Shown: positions 16,390 through 25,959, numbered from the stretch's first letter. The stretch: DNA of 55,281 nucleotides from CAIOTO01 sp040389165 (GCA_040389165.1 JAZKAK010000008.1:1-55281), one strand, 5' to 3'. Notes: generated from the sequence alone by a model not told the origin. Program-made: numbers and translations.

Positions 16390-18075
16390 TTGCATTTTAA
16401 AATGTTGAAAATCATAGCACCCGCATTTACAGTTCTTTCATACAAATGCTGCATACTCAAAATTGGTACAAAAAACAAAAAGGCTTCTTCTGTTTTGAAA
16501 GACATATCATCCTACCAAGAGCAAGCTTTGGCCAAAACACTACTTTCAAAAAACTATATTACCTCGGATCAATTACATGTTGCTCTAAGTGAACAAAAAA
16601 CAACAAATCAGCCATTTGATGGAATTCTCATCGACATGGGGTACATCTGCCCGTTGGTATTGCAAAAATTAAAATCTGAAAATAGTGGGATCCCTTTTAT
16701 TGATCTTAGAAGTCCCCCGCCGGAGCAAAAACAAGCTATTATTCCATTTCAGCTTTGTTTTGATCTGCTTGCATATCCTTTTAATTTTGATGAAACGCAT
16801 ATTTCGATTGCGATGCATGATCCAGAAGACCTCAAGGCCGTGGATGCCCTGCGTCATTATATTAATCAAAACTACCCTAAAATAACGACTATTGAATTTT
16901 TTCATGCCGATCAAAAACAAATCCGCTCACAATTAAAGAATCTTTTACCTAAAAGCACTGTTGAGTCTGCTGATACGCCACTTTTATTGCTGGAGCACAT
17001 TATTGACGACGCAATCCACCGTGATGCATCCGACATTCATTTTCAACCCGATGAGCGTGATATCACTGTGCGTTTTCGTATAGATGGCGTTCTTGAAACA
17101 ATTTGTGTGGTTCATCCATCAAAGTGGCCACAGATGCTTAATCGCCTCAAGGTGTGTGCACACCTCGATATAGCGGAAGCCAGGCGTCCTCAAAGTGGGC
17201 ATTTTTTAAAATCCATTCACAGTCGTGAAATTGATCTTCGTGTAAGCACGCATCCCACATTGTATGGAGAGAACGTTGTGCTACGTCTCCTTAATCGTGA
17301 AAAACGTGTGCTAACGCTTGATGAACTTGGGTTTCCAGCTGATATTGCTGCTGAACTGCGTCGGATTACAAAAGCGCCACAAGGGTTGATTATTTTAACG
17401 GGTCCAACCGGTGCTGGAAAAACCACGACATTATATGCATTGCTCTCGACCATTGATACGACAACACGGAACGTTATGACGCTTGAGGCACCTATTGAAT
17501 CGGTGCTGCCAGGTATTCGTCAAACCGAAATTCGTGATCATCATGTGCTAACCTATGGAGATGGAATCAGGTCACTGTTGCGACAAGATCCAGATGTCAT
17601 TTTGATTGGTGAAATACGTGATGAAGAAACGGCGAGCATGGCATTAAGAGCGGTGCTGACGGGGCATTTAGTTCTATCGACGTTGCATACACAAGATGTG
17701 CTCGGTGTGCCGGGCCGTCTTATTGATTTAGGCTTATCGTCTGTCTTATTGGCTGGATCGTTGCAAGCCGTGATCGCGCAACGACTTGTGCGACGGTTGT
17801 GCCAGACATGTTTTGGAGATCTTAAATCAACCTGCAAATCGTGTGTACATGGATACAAAGGTCGCACCATCGTTATGGAACATCTCACTTTTGACGAGGA
17901 ATTCAATGATGTTATAACTAAGGGTGGCGATCGTTCGGATTTAGCACGGTTACGGTCGCAGCGGCAATTTCCGACGCTATGGGATCATGGGGTGATTTTG
18001 GTGAAAGATCGCGTCACAACGATGGAGGAACTTACCCGTGTTTTGGGCAGCCCCCCCGAGTTAAACAAAGCCTAA
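16390..18075 (+). CDS. Type II secretion / type IV pilus assembly ATPase (GspE/PilB family)
   Basis: Such hexameric ATPases power pseudopilus or pilus assembly at the inner membrane. The 561-residue product has an N-terminal MshEN-type domain (about 40-170), then the ATPase core. The core shows Walker A GPTGAGKTTTLYALL (about 337-351), Walker B PDVILIGEIRDEETA and a His box HLVLSTLHTQD. Near the C terminus are two CxxC pairs (CQTCFG and CKSC) of the zinc site, then GYKGRTIVMEHL. The first 30 residues do not match the family, so translation may start later, for example at TTG 16495. No other secretion or pilus genes are nearby, so the partner apparatus must be elsewhere. GspE and PilB cannot be told apart safely. 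Confidence 0.88.
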   Translation: MHFKMLKIIAPAFTVLSYKCCILKIGTKNKKASSVLKDISSYQEQALAKTLLSKNYITSDQLHVALSEQKTTNQPFDGILIDMGYICPLVLQKLKSENSGIPFIDLRSPPPEQKQAIIPFQLCFDLLAYPFNFDETHISIAMHDPEDLKAVDALRHYINQNYPKITTIEFFHADQKQIRSQLKNLLPKSTVESADTPLLLLEHIIDDAIHRDASDIHFQPDERDITVRFRIDGVLETICVVHPSKWPQMLNRLKVCAHLDIAEARRPQSGHFLKSIHSREIDLRVSTHPTLYGENVVLRLLNREKRVLTLDELGFPADIAAELRRITKAPQGLIILTGPTGAGKTTTLYALLSTIDTTTRNVMTLEAPIESVLPGIRQTEIRDHHVLTYGDGIRSLLRQDPDVILIGEIRDEETASMALRAVLTGHLVLSTLHTQDVLGVPGRLIDLGLSSVLLAGSLQAVIAQRLVRRLCQTCFGDLKSTCKSCVHGYKGRTIVMEHLTFDEEFNDVITKGGDRSDLARLRSQRQFPTLWDHGVILVKDRVTTMEELTRVLGSPPELNKA

Positions 18076-18081
18076 GCTAAA

Positions 18082-18294
18082 TCAGATAGATTTATCTTCA
18101 AATTCCAAAATATCACCCGGCTGGCAGGCCAATTCTCTGCAAATTGCCTCTAGCGTTGAAAAGCGAATCGCCTTAGCCTTACCCGTTTTAAGAATAGATA
18201 AGTTCTGCGCTGTTATGCCGACAGCCTCGGCCAGGTCTTGTAATTTCATTTTGCGTTTGGCCAGCATCACATCAAGATTTACGATAATAGACAT
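18082..18294 (-). CDS. XRE/Cro-type transcriptional regulator (YozG-like)
   Basis: This 70-residue protein is almost entirely one helix-turn-helix domain: KRKMKLQDLAEAVGITAQNLSILKTG is the HTH, followed by TLEAICRELACQPGDILEF. That ending is typical of the YozG-type Cro/CI regulators encoded next to DUF2975 membrane proteins. It starts 12 nt after the DUF2975 gene, and the two form an operon with a promoter at 18917-18945. It probably represses that promoter, possibly through the palindrome at 18948-18974; that is inference. Confidence 0.88.
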   Translation of the reverse strand: MSIIVNLDVMLAKRKMKLQDLAEAVGITAQNLSILKTGKAKAIRFSTLEAICRELACQPGDILEFEDKSI

Positions 18295-18306
18295 ATATAT
18301 TTCTTC

Positions 18307-18878
18307 CTATATCGTGAGTTCTTGTTCAGATTGCAAACGGTGACCCTCGATCATGACCCATGAAATAATAATTAATATTACTCCACAGAAAATGGATTCT
18401 AAATTAGGCGTCCCAAAATTCAAGGTGATACAACGATGACCAGGTGGATTTGATAGGGTTGCAACTAAGATCATACCCATTTCAGAAAGTGGTTTAAATA
18501 ATAGTGCATTTAAAAAGAATAACCATCCCAGCTTTTGATATGCCTTTGCATTCTCAAAAATAAATATGTGCCCATGTTTATAACTTTTAAAAACGGTACG
18601 CAAAAGAAAAAGTCCAAGCCAGATTGGTAGATTGCAAACCAATGAGGTTAAAATGCCAATCCATTTCGCAAGTGAAGTTAACATTATGGTGCCAATATTG
18701 ACAGNNNNNNNNNNTCTGGTGTTATAATTGGATTAAAAAAAAACCCATCGATAACAAGTTGCTTAAACGGAGCCCAATCGAGGAGAAGCCACTGCAAAAT
18801 AATTACAACAGGGTAAATGATAAGTAATACGTTTAATAAAGCACACATATATGTGCTGATAGTTTCAATACGATGCAT
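18307..18878 (-). CDS. DUF2975 membrane protein, interrupted by an assembly gap
   Basis: This is one gene seen as two frames because ten N at 18705-18714 hide part of it. The N-terminal part (MHRIETISTYMCALLNVLL, then a long hydrophobic stretch) and the C-terminal part (from about VNIGTIMLTSLAKWIG) both belong to DUF2975. The C-terminal part shows the family features: GHIFIFENAKAYQKLGWLFF, two more membrane helices and a terminal SEQELTI. The true gap length must differ from ten bases, since the frames do not match across it. The function of DUF2975 is unknown; it is usually coded next to a small XRE regulator, as here. Confidence 0.75.
18705..18714. other. Assembly gap (10 N) inside the DUF2975 gene
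   Basis: Ten ambiguous bases join two parts of one gene that are in different frames. The gap size is therefore nominal, and the apparent frameshift should not be read as a mutation. Confidence 0.95.
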
Positions 18879-18916
18879 TGGAATAATCTTTCAGTTAGAT
18901 TGCTTTTAATAACGTC

Positions 18917-18945
18917 AATTTAGAACGGAAAATCGTGCATGTCAA
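18917..18945 (-). promoter_or_regulatory. Promoter of the DUF2975-XRE operon
   Basis: On the minus strand a perfect -35 TTGACA (18940-18945) is followed by a 17-bp spacer and TAAATT (18917-18922). Transcription would begin close to the start codon region of the DUF2975 gene at 18878. Confidence 0.65.
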
Positions 18946-18947
18946 CT

Positions 18948-18974
18948 ATTTTTTATTGTTTATCAATAAAAAAT
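18948..18974. promoter_or_regulatory. Perfect 11-bp palindrome next to the DUF2975-XRE promoter
   Basis: ATTTTTTATTG (18948-18958) is repeated inverted exactly (18964-18974) with a 5-bp spacer, 2 bp upstream of the -35 box. It suits a dimeric HTH regulator, so an operator for the XRE protein is a fair guess; its AT-rich sequence also allows a chance structure. Confidence 0.5.
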
Positions 18975-19139
18975 GATTGTTATAAAAATAATCTGTCAGA
19001 TTAAATTACGGCTCACAAAAATGGAAATCTTAATCATTATGCCTTGATTCCTAGAGAATCAGCATTGTTTATAATATGCGGATCTCCCTTTAAGGCCTTG
19101 CATCCTTTTTATAAAAAAAGTATAAATAAAGAGGTGTTT

Positions 19140-19215
<76 letters not shown>

Positions 19216-19259
19216 AATTCCTTTCTTATTAATTATATTTATCCATTAAGGCTTCTTGT

Positions 19260-21113
19260 ATGCGTGAAAATAGTCCTTATGATGTTGCACGCGATGTGGA
19301 ACGCCCAATAAGCAATAAATCCGTTAGTGATAGTTTAAAAAAAATAACATTGTTTTATAAATATGCGAATCCCTATCGCATGCGTGTGCTTTTAGCATTT
19401 TCGTCTGTTCTTGGTGCCGGAGGAATCGTTCTCGCATTCGGTCATGTAATTAAAACAATTATCGATCAAGGATTCCTATTTGAGAAAAATGCAGAGCTTA
19501 TCGCGACCCTGGGAGGAATTTTCTGTGTTGTGCTTTTGCTTTCGCTTTTTAGTTTTGGGCGCTGTTATTTTGTATCGTGGTTAAGTGAACGAATCGTTGC
19601 AACTGTTAGGCAAGACGCATTTGATCATTTATTAACCCTGGATGTAAGTTATTACGAAAACGTGCGACAAGGTGAACTTGTATCACGGCTAACAACAGAT
19701 ACTAGTTTGTTGCAAATTGTACTTGGCACAGCGCTTCCAATCGCACTACGTAACCTTGTCTTACTTGCAGGTGGGTTTGTGTTGATGGTCGTTACATCAC
19801 CAAAGCTGGCTGTTTATACGCTTATCCTAGTACCTGTGATTATATTTCCATCAATGATCTTTGGTCAAAAAGTCCGGCATCTGTCAAAATCTGCACAAGA
19901 ACGTTTAGGTGATCTAAGTGGATTTTTGGATGAAACACTTTCTAATATCCGTACCTGTCAGGCATTCACACATGAAGCTATTGATAAAGATATTTTTCAT
20001 AAACACACAACAAGCGCTTTTCAAGCAGCTGTAAAACGCGGATTGCAGCGATCATTGCTGACGAGCTTTGTAATGGCCGTTGCTTTCGGTGCAGTTGGCA
20101 TGTTGCTATGGCTTGGTGTACATGATGTGCAAAGTGGCACTTTGACTTCAGGGACTCTTTCCGCATTTTTATTTTATGCAGTTTTAGTAGCAGGAACGGC
20201 TGGCTCATTCAGTGAAGTTTTTGCTGATCTTAAACGTGCATCAGGTGCAGCTGACCGTCTTATTGAGATTTTTCATATAAAATCTTCGCTAACGCACAAA
20301 CGACCAAAAAAGATGAATCATTTACCCTCGCACGGCACCATTGCCATGCACAATGTTGATTTTGCGTATCCATCCAAATTAGAACGTCCAGCACTTAGTC
20401 GAATTACTTTATCTGTTAATCCCGGCGAGCGCGTTGCCATAGTTGGGCCTTCCGGCGCTGGAAAAACAACTATTTTCTCATTATTAATGCGATTTTATGA
20501 GCCACAAAGCGGATCAATTTATATTGATGGACACGATTATCGTGATTTATCTCTCTTTGAATTACGACACCGTATTGGTATTGTGTCTCAGGAACCTGCT
20601 TTGTTTAGTGCAACACTATTTGATAATATTATGTATGGAAGACCGGATGCTAACGTAAAAGATCTATGGAAAGCCATACAAATTGCACAATTAGAAGAAG
20701 TAATTGAGAGCTTGCCTTATGGCATACATACACACATTGGCACACGGGGAGTGCAATTATCAGGTGGTCAGAAACAACGTGTATCGATTGCACGTGCGAT
20801 TCTTCGCAATCCCAAAATTTTGCTATTAGATGAAGCAACGAGTGCGCTTGATGCTGAAAATGAAAAAGCCGTCCAAGAAGGACTGAAATATCTAACATCA
20901 ACGCGTACAACGCTTGTTATTGCTCATCGCTTGGCAACCGTTTTGCATGCAGAAAAGATTGTTGTACTCGATCGAGGTTCCATACAAGCCATTGGTACAC
21001 ATGCCGAATTGTGTGATCAGAATGCATTTTATAGACGTCTTGCTACATTGCAATTTGCAGATAGTTTGAATTTAAAACCTGTAACGCGTAACGATGTTGC
21101 GCAAAATAGATAG
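19260..21113 (+). CDS. MsbA-like ABC exporter (fused membrane and ATPase domains)
   Basis: Half-size ABC exporters form homodimers that flip lipids or drugs across the inner membrane; MsbA carries lipid A. The 617-residue product has six membrane helices in the first 330 residues. The ATPase domain has Walker A GPSGAGKTTIFSLL, the signature LSGGQKQR, Walker B ILLLDEATSALD and the switch His in IAHRLATV. The phrase ELVSRLTTDTSLLQ and the coupling regions are typical of MsbA and related alphaproteobacterial exporters. The cargo cannot be read from the sequence. No operon partner is evident; the next gene starts about 120 nt downstream. Confidence 0.87.
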   Translation: MRENSPYDVARDVERPISNKSVSDSLKKITLFYKYANPYRMRVLLAFSSVLGAGGIVLAFGHVIKTIIDQGFLFEKNAELIATLGGIFCVVLLLSLFSFGRCYFVSWLSERIVATVRQDAFDHLLTLDVSYYENVRQGELVSRLTTDTSLLQIVLGTALPIALRNLVLLAGGFVLMVVTSPKLAVYTLILVPVIIFPSMIFGQKVRHLSKSAQERLGDLSGFLDETLSNIRTCQAFTHEAIDKDIFHKHTTSAFQAAVKRGLQRSLLTSFVMAVAFGAVGMLLWLGVHDVQSGTLTSGTLSAFLFYAVLVAGTAGSFSEVFADLKRASGAADRLIEIFHIKSSLTHKRPKKMNHLPSHGTIAMHNVDFAYPSKLERPALSRITLSVNPGERVAIVGPSGAGKTTIFSLLMRFYEPQSGSIYIDGHDYRDLSLFELRHRIGIVSQEPALFSATLFDNIMYGRPDANVKDLWKAIQIAQLEEVIESLPYGIHTHIGTRGVQLSGGQKQRVSIARAILRNPKILLLDEATSALDAENEKAVQEGLKYLTSTRTTLVIAHRLATVLHAEKIVVLDRGSIQAIGTHAELCDQNAFYRRLATLQFADSLNLKPVTRNDVAQNR

Positions 21114-21236
21114 AGCTTTCACATTGATCCAATGAATTGTATGTGTTTTTTTACAGCATGGGACTGCCCTAATTTTATTGAGTATATAACGCCATCATGA
21201 TAAAATTTAATTAAAATTACGAACATTGAGCCTTTC

Positions 21237-21953
21237 ATGTCACGTCTTGCACTCATTACTGGCGGAACACGCGGCATTGGCGCCGCCATTGCCCGGGAAT
21301 TTCATAACAACGGCTATAGAGTGATTTCTGCGTATGCTAAAAATAAAGATGCAGCACACGCATTTCATACAGAAACCGGCATTGCCACCATTGCATTTGA
21401 TGTGTCGGATGAGAAAGCCTGTATTGACGGCATCAAGCAAATTAACGATGAACATGGCATTATTGATGTCTTAGTACATAACGCTGGCATTACAGCTGAT
21501 ACTACATTAATAAAAATGACCTCTGATCAATGGCATCGTGTGATTCAGACCAACCTCAATTCATGTTTTTATTTAACACAAGCAGTGCTGGAGGGGATGA
21601 TTCAATCAAATTTTGGACGATTGATTTATGTGTCATCCGTAAATGCACTTAAAGGGCAACGAGGACAAACTAATTATGCTGCTGCAAAAGCTGGCCTTAT
21701 TGGTTTTGCCAAATCAATTGCCCTTGAAATGGCGAGTAAAGGAATAACCGCAAATGTCGTTGCACCAGGTTATATCGATACAGAAATGGTGCGCGCCATC
21801 CCCATAACAGTACTTGATAAGATCATAGCAACTATCCCTGTTGGAAGGCTTGGAGAAGCTGATGAAATTGCTCACTGCGTGTCATTTTTAGCGAATGAAC
21901 GTTCAGGATTTATAACAGGATCAGTACTAAATGCTAATGGCGGAATGTATTAA
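21237..21953 (+). CDS. Acetoacetyl-CoA reductase / 3-oxoacyl-ACP reductase (PhaB/FabG-like SDR)
   Basis: The 238-residue short-chain dehydrogenase has the NAD(P) motif TGGTRGIG, NAG (VHNAGIT), catalytic Ser in VSSVNALKG and Tyr-x-x-x-Lys in NYAAAKAG. The phrase KGQRGQTNYAAAKAG and the ending SVLNANGGMY are nearer to PhaB, which makes 3-hydroxybutyryl-CoA for polyhydroxybutyrate, than to FabG. No other PHB gene is present, so FabG remains possible. It stands alone, followed by a hairpin. Confidence 0.87.
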   Translation: MSRLALITGGTRGIGAAIAREFHNNGYRVISAYAKNKDAAHAFHTETGIATIAFDVSDEKACIDGIKQINDEHGIIDVLVHNAGITADTTLIKMTSDQWHRVIQTNLNSCFYLTQAVLEGMIQSNFGRLIYVSSVNALKGQRGQTNYAAAKAGLIGFAKSIALEMASKGITANVVAPGYIDTEMVRAIPITVLDKIIATIPVGRLGEADEIAHCVSFLANERSGFITGSVLNANGGMY

Positions 21954-21977
21954 TTTTATGCTTATGAAGGCATAAAA
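21954..21977 (+). terminator. Hairpin after the PhaB/FabG-like gene
   Basis: TTTTATGC (21954-21961) pairs with GCATAAAA (21970-21977) directly after the stop codon. There is no T run after it, so it is a weak terminator candidate. Confidence 0.35.
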
Positions 21978-22114
21978 AACCAAAATCTGATGATAAAATG
22001 CCACGTTTTCAGTTTTTTATAATCATCTTCTGACTAAAAATTCAATTAAGACTTGAAATTTTAACGTTATCATCTTATTTAAGAGGTAACAGCACACACG
22101 ATGAGATTTTATCT

Positions 22115-23422
22115 ATGACGGTTTCAAACACGACACCCGAATCTCCCGATGAAACCGTGCATGTAGAACACGAAGCTATTACACGTGAATCTCCAAAAAA
22201 AGAGAAAATCCCCCAGACAGTTTGGATTCTGGGTTGCTCCATGTTTTTACTGAATCTTTCTTTTGTTATGACATTTAGCTTTTCTGGGCTTTATCTTGAA
22301 ATGCTTGGTGTCGGCCTTGTTGGCATTGGGTTTCTTGAAGGTTTAGCTGAATTCGCTTCTTTCGTTATGAAATTTGCATCAGGCTTGATCAGTGACGCGC
22401 TTCGTCGTCGAAAACCAATTATGATTATCGGTTATTTTTTAACATTTATTGCGCGTCCTTTAATGGCATTAGCTTCGGGTGTTGGTTTATTTTACTCGGG
22501 TAAAATAATGGAACGCTTTGGCAACGGCATTCAGGGCGCACCACGTGACGCTATTGTTGCCGATATCACACCAGCCACTCGTATTGGCAGTGCGTACGGA
22601 CTTAAACGCAGTCTTGCAACCGCGGGTTCTTTTATGGGTGCAGTCTGTGGGTATCTTGTTATGTGCAATTTTGATGACAATATTAGAACTGTCTTTTTGT
22701 TTGCGTGTATCCCAACAACAATAGCTTTTGTATTGCTGATTGTATTTGTCAAAGAGCCTAAGCAGTATAAACACTCTGCTGTATCCTCGGAAATTCCGCT
22801 ACCTGCTGAAAAACGGAGACATCGCGTTAAATGGTCCAATTTACGCTTGCTTGGCTCATCATTTTGGTTGCTCATGCTCGTAAATAGTATTTTTATGTTA
22901 TCGCGTGTAAGCGAACAATTTATTGTGCTCCATGCAAAAACAAATTTCGGTCTTTTGCCACGTTATGCGCCTGTTATATTCATGATTTTCAACGCAGGCT
23001 GGTGTGCCACGTCCTATCCTATTGGCGTAATTGCTGATCGCATGAATCGTTACTGGCTTCTCGCAATTGGTATTATATTTCTTGTCTTGGCAGACATTAT
23101 TTTAGCAACAGCGGGTGATCTTTGGATTTTATACATCGGAGTTTTAATTTGGGGATTCCAGTACGGAATTACGATGAATATTTTCTCATCCCTTATTGCC
23201 GAAATTATCCCTGAAAACCTACGCGGAACTGGTTTTGGCTTTTTTTACATAATTAATGCGACGGCTGTTATCATAGCAGAGCCACTCGTTGGCGGCTGGG
23301 TGTCTAAGAATTATGGTTTCCATAATTCATTTATCGTAAGCGCCATTATAGGGCTTGTTTCATTGATAACCTTGATATTGATTATGGGAACACGTAGCCC
23401 ACATCGTAGAGCAGGCATATAG
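22115..23422 (+). CDS. MFS transporter
   Basis: The 435-residue protein begins with a charged cytoplasmic tail of about 35 residues, then shows about 12 membrane helices. The loop SGLISDALRRRKPIMIIGY after helix 2 has the G-x-x-x-D-x-x-x-R-R-K/R form typical of the major facilitator superfamily. The matching loop in the second half is IGVIADRMNRYW. The segment ERFGNGIQGAPRDAIVADITP is typical of a subgroup annotated as generic MFS transporters in alphaproteobacteria. The substrate is unknown. A terminator follows. Confidence 0.88.
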   Translation: MTVSNTTPESPDETVHVEHEAITRESPKKEKIPQTVWILGCSMFLLNLSFVMTFSFSGLYLEMLGVGLVGIGFLEGLAEFASFVMKFASGLISDALRRRKPIMIIGYFLTFIARPLMALASGVGLFYSGKIMERFGNGIQGAPRDAIVADITPATRIGSAYGLKRSLATAGSFMGAVCGYLVMCNFDDNIRTVFLFACIPTTIAFVLLIVFVKEPKQYKHSAVSSEIPLPAEKRRHRVKWSNLRLLGSSFWLLMLVNSIFMLSRVSEQFIVLHAKTNFGLLPRYAPVIFMIFNAGWCATSYPIGVIADRMNRYWLLAIGIIFLVLADIILATAGDLWILYIGVLIWGFQYGITMNIFSSLIAEIIPENLRGTGFGFFYIINATAVIIAEPLVGGWVSKNYGFHNSFIVSAIIGLVSLITLILIMGTRSPHRRAGI

Positions 23423-23441
23423 AATTGCTTCTTTTCGGCAA

Positions 23442-23475
23442 TGACAACTTCGTACGAAAGAAGCTGTCATTTTTC
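23442..23475 (+). terminator. Terminator after the MFS gene
   Basis: TGACAACTTC (23442-23451) pairs with GAAGCTGTCA (23460-23469), one mismatch, around an 8-base loop, followed by five T. It separates the MFS gene from the convergent aldolase gene. Confidence 0.75.
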
Positions 23476-23484
23476 ATTCGTTCT

Positions 23485-24405
23485 TTAATGCTTATAAATA
23501 CTGATAATATTTTTAACCATAACCAGCGCCTCATCACGCGGGCGTTTAAAGCAATTTCGACCAATAATAGACCCATTGCCTCCACCGTCATGAATCGCCT
23601 GCGCCTCAGCCAGTACTGAATCAACATCATGTGCTTCACCACCAGAAAAGACAACGATGCGTTTACCATTAAAGCAGCACTGCACTACATGACGCACACG
23701 ATCAGTGAGTGTATCAATTGGCACGTTATGTGCAATATATTGTGCCTTGGCATCCGCTTGTTCTAAATGTGCACTTGGCAATTTTACTTTAATGATATGC
23801 GCGCCAAGCATGCATGCGATGTGTGCACCATAGGCGACAACGTCAATGGCCGTTTCACCCGCTTTTGAAATATTTCCACGCGGATATGACCAAATAATGA
23901 CTGCAAGGCCGCACGATTTAGCTTCTTCGGTAAGCTCTCTAATTTCTTCAAACATATCAAGTGATAGATCCGATCCCGGATAGATGGTAAAGCCAATAGC
24001 GCTGCATCCAAGACGCAATGCATCCGAGATGGAAGCCGTCACAGCTTGATCGCCTGCGAGATCTTTACTCATCAGAGAATTACTACTATTCATTTTTAAG
24101 ATCGTTGGTACTGCCCCCGCGAACGTAGCTGCTCCAGTTTCAATCATACCGAGCGGAGCAGCATAGGCCGAGAACCCCGCGTCAACAGCCATTTGGTAAT
24201 GAAAATAGGGATCGTACGCATCTGGGTTCCCTGCAAAACAACGCGCTGGCCCATGTTCAAAACCTTGGTCGATGGGCAAAATAACCAGGCGACCCGTGCC
24301 AGCAAGTTCTCCATGCATCAACATGCGTGCTAAATTTGTTTTAACACCAGGGTTGTCTGACTCATAATGACCTAAAATTTTTGTGACAGCAGAAGTGATG
24401 CGCAT
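23485..24405 (-). CDS. Fructose-bisphosphate aldolase class I (FbaB/DhnA type)
   Basis: The enzyme splits or forms fructose 1,6-bisphosphate through a Schiff base. The 306-residue sequence follows the DhnA-type class I aldolase: LVILPIDQGFEHGPARCFAGNPDAYDP early, HIIKVKLPSAHLE with the Schiff-base Lys, and VVFSGGEAHDVDSVLAEAQAIHDGGGNGSIIGRN at the phosphate site. It is distinct from class II zinc aldolases. It is a single gene convergent with the MFS gene. It indicates that a part of glycolysis or gluconeogenesis is kept. Confidence 0.95.
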   Translation of the reverse strand: MRITSAVTKILGHYESDNPGVKTNLARMLMHGELAGTGRLVILPIDQGFEHGPARCFAGNPDAYDPYFHYQMAVDAGFSAYAAPLGMIETGAATFAGAVPTILKMNSSNSLMSKDLAGDQAVTASISDALRLGCSAIGFTIYPGSDLSLDMFEEIRELTEEAKSCGLAVIIWSYPRGNISKAGETAIDVVAYGAHIACMLGAHIIKVKLPSAHLEQADAKAQYIAHNVPIDTLTDRVRHVVQCCFNGKRIVVFSGGEAHDVDSVLAEAQAIHDGGGNGSIIGRNCFKRPRDEALVMVKNIISIYKH

Positions 24406-24484
24406 TCTATTTTACCTTAAATCTATCTAAATTTACAAAGGTAGTATAGCCTGTGTTCGAATCACAATTCCAATGAAATCAAAT

Positions 24485-25735
24485 TCAAAGCGATGAATCA
24501 CACCATAACTGTTCGATAAGCTGCAACTGACTTTTCTGTTGTGTCATGAGCATGGTATAGAGACCTTCACCTATTTTCAGTCGTTCTTCAGGTGCATTAA
24601 ATAAACAGGTTAGTTTTTGAATTAAGTGATTTTCGCCATTAATTGAACATCCACCAGCTGTAGCCAGTAGCTCACATACTTCGCGAAAATTATGCATATG
24701 AGGGCCATAAAGAACAGGTTTTTTAAAGTGAGTGGCCTCAATTGGATTATGTCCACCATGCGGAACAAGGCTGCCGCCCATGAAGACAACATCACTTAAT
24801 TTATAAAAGGTTCCTAATTGGCCTATTTCATCGATGATAATGCCGTCACTGTTTTGATCGAATTCTGTTAATGCAGCTGTTAATGTCTGGAAAAAGAGCC
24901 CTTGTGATAGTGCTTTCTTTATAAGAGTATCCGCTCTGTGGGGATGGCGTGGCGCACAAATTGTAATCAATTGAGGAAATTGATTCTTTAATGCATGATG
25001 CACATTATAGATGAACTCTTCCTCGCCTGGGTGCGTACTGGCAGCAATCCAAATGGGCCTATCGGTAAATAATGGTTTGAAATATTCAATATAAGGTTCA
25101 TTAACAGGTAAAGGAGGAGCCGAAAATTTCAAATTTGCCATTACGCCTACATTCTTAGCACCAAGTGCTTTAAGGCGCATTTCTGTCTCAGCTCCTGGAG
25201 CTAGACATAGTTTGAACTGGTTAAGCAATGCGCTAGCCAGGGTCGGAAAACACTTCCAGCGATTATAACTACGATCCGAAAGACGCGCGTTTAAAAGCAC
25301 GAGGGGAATATTCTTCTTTTTGCATGCGTGGATACTATTTGGCCAAAGTTCAGAATCGACGAAAAAAGCTTGGTCTGGCTTCCAGTAATTTAAAAAACGA
25401 TTCACCCATACTATGATATCAAAAGGGACAAATTGATGAAATGCAACACCTTTGAATTGATCGCGAACAATTTTAGAAGCAGTAATGGTTGTTGTTGTAA
25501 TAAGAATATTATCGTCTGGATAGCGTTCATGCCAACCATTTACAAATGATCTTAACGATAATGTTTCACCAACACTTGCGCTGTGAAACCATATCAATCG
25601 ACCTTTCGGACGCATAAGAGATGTGTATCCAAAACGCTCTCTAAAACGCATTTTATCATCCAAGCCTTTAAAACGACGATAATGAACATAAAGCCAAAGT
25701 AGAGGCGAAAGTGCGATTGATAACGCTGCGTACAT
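24485..25735 (-). CDS. waaA: 3-deoxy-D-manno-octulosonic acid transferase WaaA (KdtA)
   Basis: WaaA adds Kdo to lipid IVA at the inner membrane. The 416-residue product (start ATG 25735, with GGAGAG just upstream) has an N-terminal membrane anchor (YAALSIALSPLLWLYVHYR), then RPKGRLIWFHSASVGETLSLR, PDQAFFVDSELWPNSIHACK and the acceptor-binding ASTHPGEEEFIY. GGSLVPHGGHNPIE in the C-terminal domain is the GT30 hallmark. The reading frame is open for 59 codons before this start, but those codons run through the tRNA-Ser gene and are not coding. It indicates that the cell makes Kdo-containing lipid A; gmhA is upstream on the same strand. Confidence 0.95.
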   Translation of the reverse strand: MYAALSIALSPLLWLYVHYRRFKGLDDKMRFRERFGYTSLMRPKGRLIWFHSASVGETLSLRSFVNGWHERYPDDNILITTTTITASKIVRDQFKGVAFHQFVPFDIIVWVNRFLNYWKPDQAFFVDSELWPNSIHACKKKNIPLVLLNARLSDRSYNRWKCFPTLASALLNQFKLCLAPGAETEMRLKALGAKNVGVMANLKFSAPPLPVNEPYIEYFKPLFTDRPIWIAASTHPGEEEFIYNVHHALKNQFPQLITICAPRHPHRADTLIKKALSQGLFFQTLTAALTEFDQNSDGIIIDEIGQLGTFYKLSDVVFMGGSLVPHGGHNPIEATHFKKPVLYGPHMHNFREVCELLATAGGCSINGENHLIQKLTCLFNAPEERLKIGEGLYTMLMTQQKSQLQLIEQLWCDSSL

Positions 25736-25819
25736 AAACTCTCCATATATGTCGCGATTGTAAAGTATTTTGTGTTTCAATTCATCAAAAAAGGTGTTAA
25801 AATCTGACCTATTCAATTG

Positions 25820-25909
25820 GGAGGAATGCCAGAGCGGTTGAATGGGACGGTCTCGAAAACCGTTGTGCACGCAAGTGTACCGTGGGTTCGAATCCCACTT
25901 CCTCCTCCA
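25820..25909 (+). tRNA. tRNA-Ser (anticodon CGA)
   Basis: A 90-nt class II tRNA: the acceptor arms GGAGGAA and TTCCTCC pair perfectly, and the anticodon stem ACGGT/ACCGT encloses the loop CTCGAAA with anticodon CGA. A long variable arm follows (TGTGCACGCAAGTGTAC) and the T loop is GTTCGAA. CCA is encoded. It sits on the strand opposite waaA and gmhA, between them. Confidence 0.97.
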
Positions 25910-25959
25910 CATTGTTTTTTAAATGCATTTAATTGTCCGATTTCACATCACATAAAAGC

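Noticed and set aside
18684..18878. Separate 64-codon gene or a frameshift mutation
   Set aside because: The break coincides with ten N, so it is an assembly gap in one DUF2975 gene.
25736..25912. Longer N terminus of WaaA
   Set aside because: The extra codons run through the tRNA-Ser gene; the start at 25735 has a good RBS and matches the family.
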